The notes beneath the pieces were generated by a model that saw only the letters and a program-made list of their open reading frames with translations, was not told the DNA's origin and did no database searches. Shown piece after piece: positions 1 to 7,342 of a DNA stretch of 14,172 nucleotides. Position 1 is the first letter of the stretch, and every line of letters begins with the position of its first letter. Origin of the DNA: Treponema sp. (GTDB lineage: Bacteria > Spirochaetota > Spirochaetia > Treponematales > Breznakiellaceae); contig JAIRXN010000174.1 of NCBI GenBank assembly GCA_031268245.1, positions 1 through 14,172 on the forward strand. The letters run 5' to 3'. The position numbers and the translations under genes were made by a program.

Positions 1-731
1 CGGTTTTCCTCTTCTCTCTCAGGGACAGGAGAAACAAGGAAAAGGCCGGATCCGCCTTCAGCCGCTTCACCGGTTTCCCCGGGCGGAGTTCCGGGAACAT
101 CAACAATTTCGCTTGCCGCGGGGGAATTCCGGTCCGCGTCCTCTCCGGCAGGGAAAGGAACGCCGTCCACGGCTTCTGTTTCTTCCTCTGTAAGGGAAGG
201 AGTTCCGGCAGCTACGGCGGGGGCGCTTTCTTCGGCCCCGGGTTCTTCCGCACCTGAGACGCTTTCCACCGGGGTAGTTTTTTCCGCGGCGCTTTCTTCG
301 GCAATTTCCGGCGCCTCTTCGGGGGGAACTTCCGAATTCAGGAGGGCGGAAGGATCGTAATCAGGATCGCCTGAAGACGAGAGGCCCTCGGTAAAGCGGG
401 AAAAGGCTATGGGGTCTGAAGGCTGAATCATCCGTATCCGGCCGATAGACCGGGGCTGGAGTCCTATGGACAGGGCCGCATCTCTGGAAATAACCGCCAA
501 AATTCCGGGGGTATCGAGGCTGGAAGCCACAATGACCCGGATCGATTTTCCGTTTTCAAGGTTTGTGATGTCCACTACCGTGTTCCGGGGAAAGGAATTG
601 GTAGCCGCATAGTAGCCTTCATCAGGAAGACTGCCGGAAGGAGCCACCGTTCCGGAACCTTCCCACACCGAAGCGTTGGTTAAAACGAAAAAGGCTACCG
701 GAGCCAAAAACAATAAAACTGTCTTTTTCAT
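1..731 (-). CDS. RlpA-like double-psi beta-barrel exported protein (partial, 3' end beyond window)
   Basis: The reading frame starts at ATG 731 on the minus strand and stays open to the left edge, giving about 243 visible residues. The N-terminus (MKKTVLLFLAPVAFFVLTNA) is a signal peptide. Residues about 20-100 match the RlpA/DPBB pattern: G-Y-Y-A-A-T-N-S-F-P-R-N-T-V-V-D-I-T-N, then N-G-K-S-I-R-V-I-V and an I-S-R-D-A-A-x-S-I-G-L segment. Members of this family are periplasmic or outer-membrane lytic transglycosylases, or peptidoglycan-binding relatives, often with a C-terminal SPOR domain. After residue 120 the chain becomes very rich in Glu, Ala, Pro, Ser and Thr, a disordered linker. Any SPOR domain would lie outside the window. 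The start follows a GAGGT Shine-Dalgarno, and the stop of the upstream gene is only 11 bases away, so the two form an operon. Whether the DPBB domain is catalytic cannot be judged here. Confidence 0.75.
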   Translation of the reverse strand, partial: MKKTVLLFLAPVAFFVLTNASVWEGSGTVAPSGSLPDEGYYAATNSFPRNTVVDITNLENGKSIRVIVASSLDTPGILAVISRDAALSIGLQPRSIGRIRMIQPSDPIAFSRFTEGLSSSGDPDYDPSALLNSEVPPEEAPEIAEESAAEKTTPVESVSGAEEPGAEESAPAVAAGTPSLTEEETEAVDGVPFPAGEDADRNSPAASEIVDVPGTPPGETGEAAEGGSGLFLVSPVPEREEEN

Positions 732-742
732 GTATGACCTCA

Positions 743-1246
743 CTACCTGTTATCCCGTATAAGGGGAACTAATTTCCGGGCTATACGTTTTATGCCCTGA
801 ACTTCTTCATCCCTGGAAGGATAAGTTCCGGGACTTACGTTTTCCTGATATATCGCCTTATTGCCTGAAATTTTGAAGAGTCTGAGGCTTACGGTATCCG
901 GTTTTCCAGCGGCGCCTCCTCTGTCGGGGGATTCGTAATCCAGCAGGGCAAGGACAAAAAAGTCCGCCCCACCCTCTTTAGCTTCCTCCATGTCCGGCCG
1001 GGCTTCGTCGGGCAGTTCCTTTGCCGTCTTCCGCTGTGTCTGTAAGATCGGCGCATTGCTTACGATATGTCCTGCTTCAAAAAAAACATCCAGAATCCCG
1101 TATTCCCAGAGTGTAGAATACTCCTTAACCGGATTGTCCCCATTCCGGCCTGTTTCCATGACCAATACGGAAACCGTGGAAGCCGGGAGGGGCAAGGCCA
1201 GGAAAGCTCCCAGAATGAAAACGGCTACAGCAAGTTTTTTATACAT
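743..1246 (-). CDS. Small exported protein of unknown function, first gene of the minus-strand envelope unit
   Basis: This is a 167-residue protein with a clear N-terminal signal peptide (MYKKLAVAVFILGAFLALPLPA, cleavage near residue 23) and no lipobox cysteine, so it is probably periplasmic. The mature part alternates beta and alpha segments (VSVLVMETG, a helix containing LWEYGILDVFFEAGHIV, then GADFFVLALLDYE, then VSLRLFKISGNKAIYQENV). This resembles the alpha/beta fold of CsgG/LpoB/FlgO-type accessory proteins, but that likeness is my inference from pattern only and no function is assigned. The start is supported by GGAG six bases upstream of ATG 1246. It is followed 11 bases later by the RlpA-like gene, so a shared role in the cell envelope is plausible. 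It is transcribed divergently from the antiterminator gene. Confidence 0.7.
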   Translation of the reverse strand: MYKKLAVAVFILGAFLALPLPASTVSVLVMETGRNGDNPVKEYSTLWEYGILDVFFEAGHIVSNAPILQTQRKTAKELPDEARPDMEEAKEGGADFFVLALLDYESPDRGGAAGKPDTVSLRLFKISGNKAIYQENVSPGTYPSRDEEVQGIKRIARKLVPLIRDNR

Positions 1247-1279
1247 TTATTTCTCCATTTTGAGTATCGGCATATCCGT

Positions 1280-1291
1280 TCTACCGGTAGA
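1280..1291. promoter_or_regulatory. 12-bp perfect palindrome in the divergent intergenic region
   Basis: TCTACCGGTAGA is self-complementary over 12 bases. It lies in the 80-bp gap between the divergent small exported protein gene and the antiterminator gene, about 35 bases from either start codon. Position and symmetry suit a dimeric regulator binding site acting on both directions. I could not place convincing -35/-10 pairs for either side, and a 12-bp palindrome can occur by chance in CCGG-rich DNA such as this, so the operator role is inference. Confidence 0.25.
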
Positions 1292-1326
1292 GAAAAACCG
1301 CTTTTTGCATTAGTATGAATTAAAAT

Positions 1327-1857
1327 ATGCGTTATTATGCACTTCAGGTAAAAACACGGTCGGAAGAAAAGTATATCAGGCTCTTCAGGGCCACCCATCC
1401 GGAGATAAAGGTGCCGGTTTACTTTCCCAAGCGGGAGATCGACATCCGGCGGAAGGGAATCCTGAAACGAACAAACAGCGCCGTTTTTCCGGGTTACATC
1501 TTTCTTGAAATTGAAGAGGAAGACAGTATCTACAATTACCATTGGTCATTCCGGCGTACCGATGGATTTTTCCGTTTTCTCCGTTCAAATCAGAATATAA
1601 ACCCTCTGGAAGGCCGGGATCTGGAACTGGTACTGCACTTTATCCGGAATGTAGGGCCTGTTGCCGGAAGGTCAAAGGTCTACTTCGACGAGAATTCCCG
1701 TATCGTCGTGGTCGACGGCCCTCTAAAAAATCTCGAGGGACGCATCATAAAGGTCGATAAAAGAAAAGGGAGGGCAAAGATCAAACTGGATCTTTACGAT
1801 GATTCCTTTCTTATTGACCTTGGTTTTGAAGTAATCGGGAGTCTGGATCATCGTTAA
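1327..1857 (+). CDS. Specialised NusG paralogue (RfaH/LoaP-type transcription antiterminator)
   Basis: This 176-residue protein has the NusG two-domain plan. The NGN domain (residues about 1-110) opens with the expected YYALQVKTRSEEKY and carries the signature F-P-G-Y-I-F-L-E that ends the central beta hairpin. After a linker, the KOW domain (about 120-172) shows V-V-D-G-P-L-K-N-L-E-G-R-I-I-K-V-D. NusG binds RNA polymerase across the cleft. Paralogues such as RfaH, LoaP and Bacteroides UpxY act only on selected long operons, often for polysaccharides. The location supports this type rather than housekeeping NusG: no secE or rplK neighbours, and it sits directly before nucleotide-sugar genes. 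The start at 1327 aligns with the family N-terminus but has no Shine-Dalgarno. The preceding bases are AT-rich, with a TATGAA box 7 bases upstream, so a leaderless or very short-leader mRNA is possible. The next gene begins 26 bases downstream. Confidence 0.85.
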   Translation: MRYYALQVKTRSEEKYIRLFRATHPEIKVPVYFPKREIDIRRKGILKRTNSAVFPGYIFLEIEEEDSIYNYHWSFRRTDGFFRFLRSNQNINPLEGRDLELVLHFIRNVGPVAGRSKVYFDENSRIVVVDGPLKNLEGRIIKVDKRKGRAKIKLDLYDDSFLIDLGFEVIGSLDHR

Positions 1858-1883
1858 AAGGGAACCGGATCTTTGCCGAAAAC

Positions 1884-3431
1884 ATGAACGCAAGAAATAC
1901 CGGAAAACGGCAGAGAACAAATCAGCTCTATATCATTGGAGCGGGTTTCGCCGGGCAGACCCTGGCGAAGGAGATCGGGGAAAAGGCTATCTTTGGTGAA
2001 GTAGTAGCCTTTCTGGATGACGATCCGGCCAAAATCGGCCGCCGAATCGAAGGGGTCCCGGTACTTGGGCCGATTAAGGATGTGGCCCGGCTCCTGCGGA
2101 TGAATCCGGCGGACGAGGCTGTCATCGCCATTCCGGGAGCCAGCCGGGAATACCTCAAGGAACTCTACGCCATCCTCAAAAAAGCAGGTTTTGAAAAGAT
2201 CCGCATCCTGCCGGGGATCAGCCAGATCATTGAGGGAGACGCCCACCTTATCCAGACCCGTTCCATCGATCCCCAGGATCTTCTGGGCCGTACCCCTGTG
2301 GCCATCAACCTGAAGGAAAGCCTCAGGTATCTGAGGGGCAAGCGGGTTCTCGTTACAGGAGCCGGAGGTTCCATAGGCTCCGAGCTCTGCCGGCAGCTTC
2401 TCTCGGGCGGCGCTTCCCGGCTCTATCTCTTTGGACACGGGGAAAATTCAATTTATCAGATTGACAGGGAACTCAGACTACTCCAGGAAGAGGGGGTTGG
2501 TGAAAAAGCCGCGGTGGTACCGCTCATCGGGGATCTCAAAGATTCAGCCTACATGGACTATATCATGGAGAAGCTCCGGGCCGGCGTTGTGTTTCATACC
2601 GCGGCCTACAAGCATGTACCCATGATGGAGGAAAATCCGGTTGCAGCAATCGAGAACAACCTTCTGGGCACCGAAAACCTGATCAACGCGGCGCGGAAAC
2701 ACGGGGTAAAACGTTTTGTACACATCACCACCGACAAGGCTGTGGAACCTGTTTCGGTCTACGGGGCCAGTAAGTATCTCTGCGAAAAACTGGTATTGGC
2801 AAACGGTACGCGGAGGCAGGACGATACAAATTTCATGGTAGTCCGTTTCGGTAATGTGCTGGGTTCCAGCGGTTCCATCATGCCCCTCTTCCAGAAACAG
2901 ATCGAGAAAGGCGGGCCTGTAACCGTGACCCATCCTGATATGAAACGCTGGTTCATGACGATTCCCGAGGCGTGTTCCCTGGTACTCAAGGCCGGAGGCG
3001 TCGGGGAAAATGGCGGGCTCTACCTTCTGGACATGGGCGAACCGGTTCGGATCCGGGACATGGCGGAACAGATGATTCGTTTCTATGGCTTTGAACCCGA
3101 AGAAGACATAAAGATTACGTATGTGGGGCTCCGTCCCGGCGAAAGGCTCGATGAAAGGCTCTGGAGCGCCGATGAATCGCCTGAAGAAACGGTTTATTCC
3201 CGGATTTTGAAAGTAAGGCGGAAAGAAAGAAAAGAACCGGATATTGAACTTCTGACAGAGAGTCTCAGGCCCGTCTGCCGTTTTGATCCTGAACAGCCCG
3301 GAAAATACCGGAATGCGGCATTGCTCCGTTCGATCCTTCAAGAGGCGATCCCCAGCATGAAAAACGCTGCCGGGGAAAAGATTCCGGGATTTATTCTGCC
3401 TCCGGAAGAGATACATGCACTCAAGAATTGA
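1884..3431 (+). CDS. UDP-HexNAc 4,6-dehydratase, CapD/PglF-like, lacking membrane segments
   Basis: This 515-residue enzyme would remove water from UDP-N-acetylhexosamine to give a 4-keto-6-deoxy sugar, the entry step to bacillosamine-type and related amino sugars. Residues about 14-120 form a first Rossmann-like domain (LYIIGAGFAGQTLAKEI, then VVAFLDDDP), as in CapD/WbpM/PglF. The extended SDR catalytic domain follows, with NAD-binding TGAGGSIGSE at 158-167, H-T-A-A-Y-K-H-V-P at about 238-246, T-T-D-K-A at 282-286 (Asp284/Lys285) and Y293-x3-K297, then RPGERLDE near 417. Classic large family members begin with four transmembrane helices; this one starts straight at the first Rossmann domain, so it should be cytoplasmic. 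It also has Tyr293 where WbpM/PglF-type proteins usually carry Met, as in short FlaA1/PseB enzymes. No strong Shine-Dalgarno precedes ATG 1884. Its end overlaps the aminotransferase gene by 17 bases. Confidence 0.88.
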   Translation: MNARNTGKRQRTNQLYIIGAGFAGQTLAKEIGEKAIFGEVVAFLDDDPAKIGRRIEGVPVLGPIKDVARLLRMNPADEAVIAIPGASREYLKELYAILKKAGFEKIRILPGISQIIEGDAHLIQTRSIDPQDLLGRTPVAINLKESLRYLRGKRVLVTGAGGSIGSELCRQLLSGGASRLYLFGHGENSIYQIDRELRLLQEEGVGEKAAVVPLIGDLKDSAYMDYIMEKLRAGVVFHTAAYKHVPMMEENPVAAIENNLLGTENLINAARKHGVKRFVHITTDKAVEPVSVYGASKYLCEKLVLANGTRRQDDTNFMVVRFGNVLGSSGSIMPLFQKQIEKGGPVTVTHPDMKRWFMTIPEACSLVLKAGGVGENGGLYLLDMGEPVRIRDMAEQMIRFYGFEPEEDIKITYVGLRPGERLDERLWSADESPEETVYSRILKVRRKERKEPDIELLTESLRPVCRFDPEQPGKYRNAALLRSILQEAIPSMKNAAGEKIPGFILPPEEIHALKN

Positions 3432-4710
3432 AAGTGAAAACCTGTTTCCGGAGATCCCCTTTGCCCTGCCATGGATTGGCCGGGAGGAAGAGGAGGCCGT
3501 CCTCCGGGTACTCCGTTCAGGCTGGCTGACCACCGGCAAAGAGGCCCTGGCCTTTGAAAATGAATTTGCGGAGTTCCTGCGGAGCCCCCCGGAACATCCG
3601 GCCGGGAAATACGGCGGCGGCGCTTCTCCGCATGATTCCCTTTCGGATTCATTGCACTGCCTTGCCGTGAACTCGGCGACTTCCGGCCTCCATCTGGCTC
3701 TGGAAGCCTGCGGGATCAGGGCAGGAGATCTGGTGCTTGTCCCCTCCTACACCTTTACCTCCACCGCGGAAATTGCCCGCTACCTCGGGGCAATCCCTGT
3801 CTTTGTGGATGTAAAACCCGGAACCTTTCATCTTGATCCTGAAAAACTTGAAGAGACTCTTGCAAGGCTTGAAAAAGGACTCCCCGCGTACAGCCGGGGT
3901 TCAGGCCCGCGGGGTACGGCAAAGGCGGTCATACCGGTTCACTACGGCGGCCTCCCCTGCGATATGGATGCAATCATGGATCGTGCGGTTCGTTACGGGA
4001 TCAAGGTGATCGAAGATGCGGCTCATTCCTTTCCGTCCCGTCTGGATAACGGTATGTTTGCAGGCAGCATAGGAGACGCGGGAGTTTTTTCGTTCTATGC
4101 AACCAAAACCATTACCACAGGTGAAGGAGGCATGGTCGTTACCCGGAACAGGGATACTGCCGCCCGTATTTCCCTTATGCGTTCCCATGGCATAGACCGG
4201 AGTGTATGGAACCGCTATACAGAAACTCAGGCATCCTGGTACTATGAAGTTGTGGAAGCGGGTTATAAGTATAACTTTCCGGATCTTCTTGCCGCCGTGG
4301 GCAGGGTTCAGTTGTCACGGGCCTGGGACTTGTTCAGGATGAGGCAAAGCATAGCGGAACGTTATGACAGGGCCTTCGGAACGGAAGAAGCCTTCAAATT
4401 ACCTCCCCGCGGCCCGGGAGACGCCCGCCACCTCTACCCCATCAGAATAAACGGTTCAAAACTAAAAATTAACCGTGATGAGTTCATAAAAAAACTTCAG
4501 AAACAGGGAATCGGCGTGTCGGTTCACTTTATTCCGCTCCATATCATGCCCTACTACCGGAATCTCTACGGACTTAAGCCGGAGGATTTCCCCCACTCCC
4601 TCAATGCTTTCCGGGAAGTTATTTCCCTCCCTATCTGGCCGGGGATGACTGAAGAACAGATAGACAGAGTCATAGAAGTTGTGACAGGAACCGGCCGGGA
4701 AAACATCTGA
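3415..4710 (+). CDS. DegT/DnrJ/EryC1/StrS-family PLP-dependent sugar aminotransferase
   Basis: This 431-residue fold-type I aminotransferase would transfer an amino group (usually from glutamate) to a 4-keto nucleotide sugar, most likely the product of the preceding dehydratase, giving a UDP-4-amino-4,6-dideoxy-HexNAc as PglE does. Family marks include W-L-T-T-G-K at 37-42, A-V-N-S-A-T-S-G-L-H-L-A-L at 84-96, E-D-A-A-H-S at 200-205 with Asp201 for the pyridine nitrogen, the PLP lysine Lys231 in S-F-Y-A-T-K-T-I-T-T-G-E-G-G, and the C-terminal V-S-V-H-F-I-P-L-H block. Two additions lengthen it: about 22 residues (57-80, Gly/Pro/Ser/His-rich) and about 10 residues (154-168). GGAAGAG ends four bases before ATG 3415, supporting this start inside the previous gene. 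The stop overlaps the next start as TGATG. The exact substrate is not determined by sequence. Confidence 0.88.
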   Translation: MHSRIESENLFPEIPFALPWIGREEEEAVLRVLRSGWLTTGKEALAFENEFAEFLRSPPEHPAGKYGGGASPHDSLSDSLHCLAVNSATSGLHLALEACGIRAGDLVLVPSYTFTSTAEIARYLGAIPVFVDVKPGTFHLDPEKLEETLARLEKGLPAYSRGSGPRGTAKAVIPVHYGGLPCDMDAIMDRAVRYGIKVIEDAAHSFPSRLDNGMFAGSIGDAGVFSFYATKTITTGEGGMVVTRNRDTAARISLMRSHGIDRSVWNRYTETQASWYYEVVEAGYKYNFPDLLAAVGRVQLSRAWDLFRMRQSIAERYDRAFGTEEAFKLPPRGPGDARHLYPIRINGSKLKINRDEFIKKLQKQGIGVSVHFIPLHIMPYYRNLYGLKPEDFPHSLNAFREVISLPIWPGMTEEQIDRVIEVVTGTGRENI

Positions 4711-6860
4711 TGGCTGCGGAATTTGTTCAGGACATTACGGCAAAACCCCTTCTGTACGGCATTACGATCCGCTCAGGGATTCCAAAGGGTAAGCTGCATG
4801 GTTTTGAACTCCCCAAACTGGGAAATGCCTATACTTTTGTCAGCGCAAAAGATATTCCCGGAAAAAATGAACTGGAAGATTCGGAAACAAGTTTCTGCTC
4901 CGTACCGGTACTGGCGGAACGGGAAATTTCCTATGCCGGGCAGCCCCTTGCCCTGCTCTTTGGCCCGGACGAGGCAAAACTGCGGGAATATGCGGAAGTG
5001 ATTACGGTAAAGGAAGAGGCTGAGGAGGCTCAATTCGGTTTTCAGCCGGGAAAACCCTGTATCGAAGAACGGGATTTTCGCAGCGGAGAGCCGGAAAAAG
5101 CTCTGAATACGGCGAAACATGTTATAAATGGAATCTATAAAACAGGAATTCAGGAGCACTGGTATGCCGAATCCACCGGCGCATTAGTCCTTTACAAACA
5201 GCAGCGCATCGAAGGGGAAGACAAAAAGCCTTTCCTTGTTGTATACACCGCTACACAGTGGCCTTTTCATGTCCGCTCCTCGGTTTCCCGTGTTCTGGGC
5301 CTGGAAAAGGAGAGAGTGACTGTAGAGCCTACCCTGATCGGTGTTCATCTGGACGGCAAAATATGGTATCCCTCTCTTGTAGCCTGCCACGCCGCCCTGG
5401 GCTCCTGGTTCACTAAAAAACCTGTTAAACTTATCCTTTCCCGGGAGTCGGATTTCCGTTTTTCACCCAAGCGCTTTGCCTCGGAGATCTCCATCAGAAC
5501 CGGACTGAATGACAAGGGCGAGGTTCTGGGAACGGAGATAGAGGTAAAGGCGGATCTCGGCGCCCACGGCGTTTTTTCCCGGGAGCTGATTGACCGTTGT
5601 TCGCTGGGCAGTTTTGGTTCCTACAATTTTGCCAATACTGCGCTCAGGGCGGGGGCGCAGATCACAAATATAGCTCCCCAGGGCCCCTGCGGCGGCTTCG
5701 GCATGGCTCAGGGTTTCTTTGCCATGGAGAGGCATGTATCCCGGATTGCGGACAGCCTCCGGCAAGATCCTGCCGAATGGAGGAAAAAACACGCCCTCAC
5801 AAAGAATTCCGGTCTGGCAATAGGAACTTCTCTTAAAGAAGAAATTCCCCTGACACGTCTCATCGACGCCGTTGCGGCCAGTTCCGGATACTACCGGAAG
5901 TGGGCTTCCTACGAACTTTTGAGGCAGAAACGGCGGGAATCAGGCTGGAAGGATCTTGAATATTCCGAAGAAAAAATTCGGGGTATAGGGATTGCCACGG
6001 CATACCAGGGTTCCGGGTTCCTCTACCACGGGAAGGATCGGGGAGACTATGGGGTGGAAGTTACCTTGGGCAAGGACGGTTCCCTTGAGATCCGTACCAG
6101 TATGACCGGTTCTAATGACGACTTTGCCCAGGTCTGGGGGGTAATGGCCTCGGAGATCCTCTCCATCGATCCATCCAAGGTACGGATCAGTGCAGTAAAC
6201 ACCGCCGTGAGTCCGGATTCGGGGCCTGCCAGCCTCTCCAGGAACATACTGGTACTCTCCAAACTGGTGGAACGCTGCTGCTCAAGCATCAGGAAGCAGC
6301 GCTTCAGGGATCCGCTGCCTATCACGATCCGCAGGAGTATCAAACCGGCAAAAATTCCCTCATGGGGAAAGGGGCCCGATATTGATTCCAATGCCCTTAC
6401 CAGACTGGGCTGGGGCGCTGCGGTGGTGGAAGTAGAAGTGGACATCCTTGAATACATTCCCCATATCAGGGGAATCTGGTTGCTTATCGACGGCGGCAGA
6501 ATTCTTTCGGAACACCGGGCCTTACTCTCGCTAAAAACACAGGTACTCCAGGCTATAGGCTGGGCCTCCTGTGAAAAGCTTGATTATACGAATGGAAGGA
6601 TTCCCCCTGAATGTTTTGTGGAGTATGAACTGCCCAAACTGCAGAATATTCCCCCCATCAATATAGATTTTATGACAGGAGATACTTCCAGTCCGAAAGG
6701 CATTGGAGAAATCCCGGGATGCTGTATTCCCGCGGCCTTTGTTCAGGCGGTTTCCCAAGCCATGGATCATTTTTTTGAAAAAATTCCCCTTATGCCTCCG
6801 GATCTCCGGAATACCTTCAAAATGAAGACCATAGGTGAGAAACGGGAGGAAAAACAATGA
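4710..6860 (+). CDS. Xanthine dehydrogenase-family molybdopterin-binding subunit with degenerate cofactor loops
   Basis: This 716-residue large subunit has the usual XDH/aldehyde oxidase plan. The a/b hammerhead domain (about 1-110) shows F-V-S-A-K-D-I-P-G and I-S-Y-A-G-Q-P-L-A-L, followed by the two molybdopterin domains. Members hydroxylate purines, aldehydes or heterocycles at a Mo centre and pass electrons through 2Fe-2S clusters to FAD. Retained: Q-E-H at 148-150 and the base Glu667 in K-G-I-G-E. Altered: the FGGGFGGK loop reads I-G-V-H-L-D-G-K (210-217), the RGFG loop reads C-G-G-F-G (327-331) without its arginine, and the GQG loop is absent near 466-472 (M-T-G-S-N-D-D). Its substrate is therefore unknown and canonical xanthine activity should not be assumed. 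Length is near normal (E. coli XdhA is about 750) and the frame is intact. The ATG overlaps the aminotransferase stop by one base (TGATG) with only a weak Shine-Dalgarno, pointing to translational coupling. Confidence 0.82.
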   Translation: MAAEFVQDITAKPLLYGITIRSGIPKGKLHGFELPKLGNAYTFVSAKDIPGKNELEDSETSFCSVPVLAEREISYAGQPLALLFGPDEAKLREYAEVITVKEEAEEAQFGFQPGKPCIEERDFRSGEPEKALNTAKHVINGIYKTGIQEHWYAESTGALVLYKQQRIEGEDKKPFLVVYTATQWPFHVRSSVSRVLGLEKERVTVEPTLIGVHLDGKIWYPSLVACHAALGSWFTKKPVKLILSRESDFRFSPKRFASEISIRTGLNDKGEVLGTEIEVKADLGAHGVFSRELIDRCSLGSFGSYNFANTALRAGAQITNIAPQGPCGGFGMAQGFFAMERHVSRIADSLRQDPAEWRKKHALTKNSGLAIGTSLKEEIPLTRLIDAVAASSGYYRKWASYELLRQKRRESGWKDLEYSEEKIRGIGIATAYQGSGFLYHGKDRGDYGVEVTLGKDGSLEIRTSMTGSNDDFAQVWGVMASEILSIDPSKVRISAVNTAVSPDSGPASLSRNILVLSKLVERCCSSIRKQRFRDPLPITIRRSIKPAKIPSWGKGPDIDSNALTRLGWGAAVVEVEVDILEYIPHIRGIWLLIDGGRILSEHRALLSLKTQVLQAIGWASCEKLDYTNGRIPPECFVEYELPKLQNIPPINIDFMTGDTSSPKGIGEIPGCCIPAAFVQAVSQAMDHFFEKIPLMPPDLRNTFKMKTIGEKREEKQ

Positions 6861-7342
6861 CCGTCGGTTTTATTCTGAACGGTGAAGACGTGGCGCTTCA
6901 GTCTGATGCGGATGTGAGGCTCATCGACATACTCAGGGGAACCTTTGGGCTTCTTGGGGCCAAACCGGGATGCCTGGTAGGTAAATGCGGGGCCTGTACG
7001 GTTATTTTTAACGGCTCCGTCGTGCACTCCTGCCTTATCCCGGCTTTCCGCGTCAGGGGCAGCGAGATCATCACCATTGAAGGGTTTTCCCAAACCGATG
7101 AATACCAGGATATTCTCACGGGCTTTTCCAGGGCGGGGCTTGAAACCTGTGGTTTCTGCAATACCGGCAAGATACTTATCACCGGAACTTTGCTGGAAAA
7201 GAATATGGAAGTGGACAGGGATGAAATTCTCAATGCATTCAACGGTGTCCATTGCCGCTGTACGGAAAGCGAAAGTCTGGTAGCGGCAGTTCTGGCCGCG
7301 GCGGAGATCCGCAGGCGGAGGCGTTATGGCAGAAAGACGTAA
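6857..7342 (+). CDS. 2Fe-2S subunit of the xanthine dehydrogenase-family enzyme
   Basis: This 161-residue protein matches the small iron-sulfur subunit (XdhC/CoxS type) in length and layout. The plant-ferredoxin-like cluster has Cys39, Cys44 and Cys47 in G-C-L-V-G-K-C-G-A-C, plus Cys59. The helical second domain has Cys98 and Cys101 (C-G-F-C-N-T-G) and Cys133 and Cys135 (H-C-R-C-T). All eight ligands are present, so both 2Fe-2S clusters should form and carry electrons from Mo to FAD. This contrasts with the loosened cofactor loops in the large subunit and argues that the complex is still redox-active. The start is well supported: GGGAGGA lies six bases before ATG 6857, and ATGA overlaps the previous stop. 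The C-terminus is a basic Arg-rich tail (IRRRRRYGRKT). Confidence 0.92.
   Translation: MTVGFILNGEDVALQSDADVRLIDILRGTFGLLGAKPGCLVGKCGACTVIFNGSVVHSCLIPAFRVRGSEIITIEGFSQTDEYQDILTGFSRAGLETCGFCNTGKILITGTLLEKNMEVDRDEILNAFNGVHCRCTESESLVAAVLAAAEIRRRRRYGRKT

Noticed and set aside
1854..2438. 194-codon open frame on the minus strand
   Set aside because: It lies wholly opposite the antiterminator/dehydratase genes, has no family motifs, and would break the plus-strand operon.
2544..3539. 331-codon open frame on the minus strand opposite the dehydratase gene
   Set aside because: It is antisense to a gene with strong catalytic motifs, its product has no recognisable domain, and it lacks a signal of its own. 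The length follows from GC and codon bias of the sense gene.
7279..7290. GGTAGCGGCAGT as an ops-like recruitment site for the antiterminator
   Set aside because: It lies inside the 2Fe-2S gene rather than in a leader, and only a short core resembles ops. A site this far downstream is unlikely to be used.
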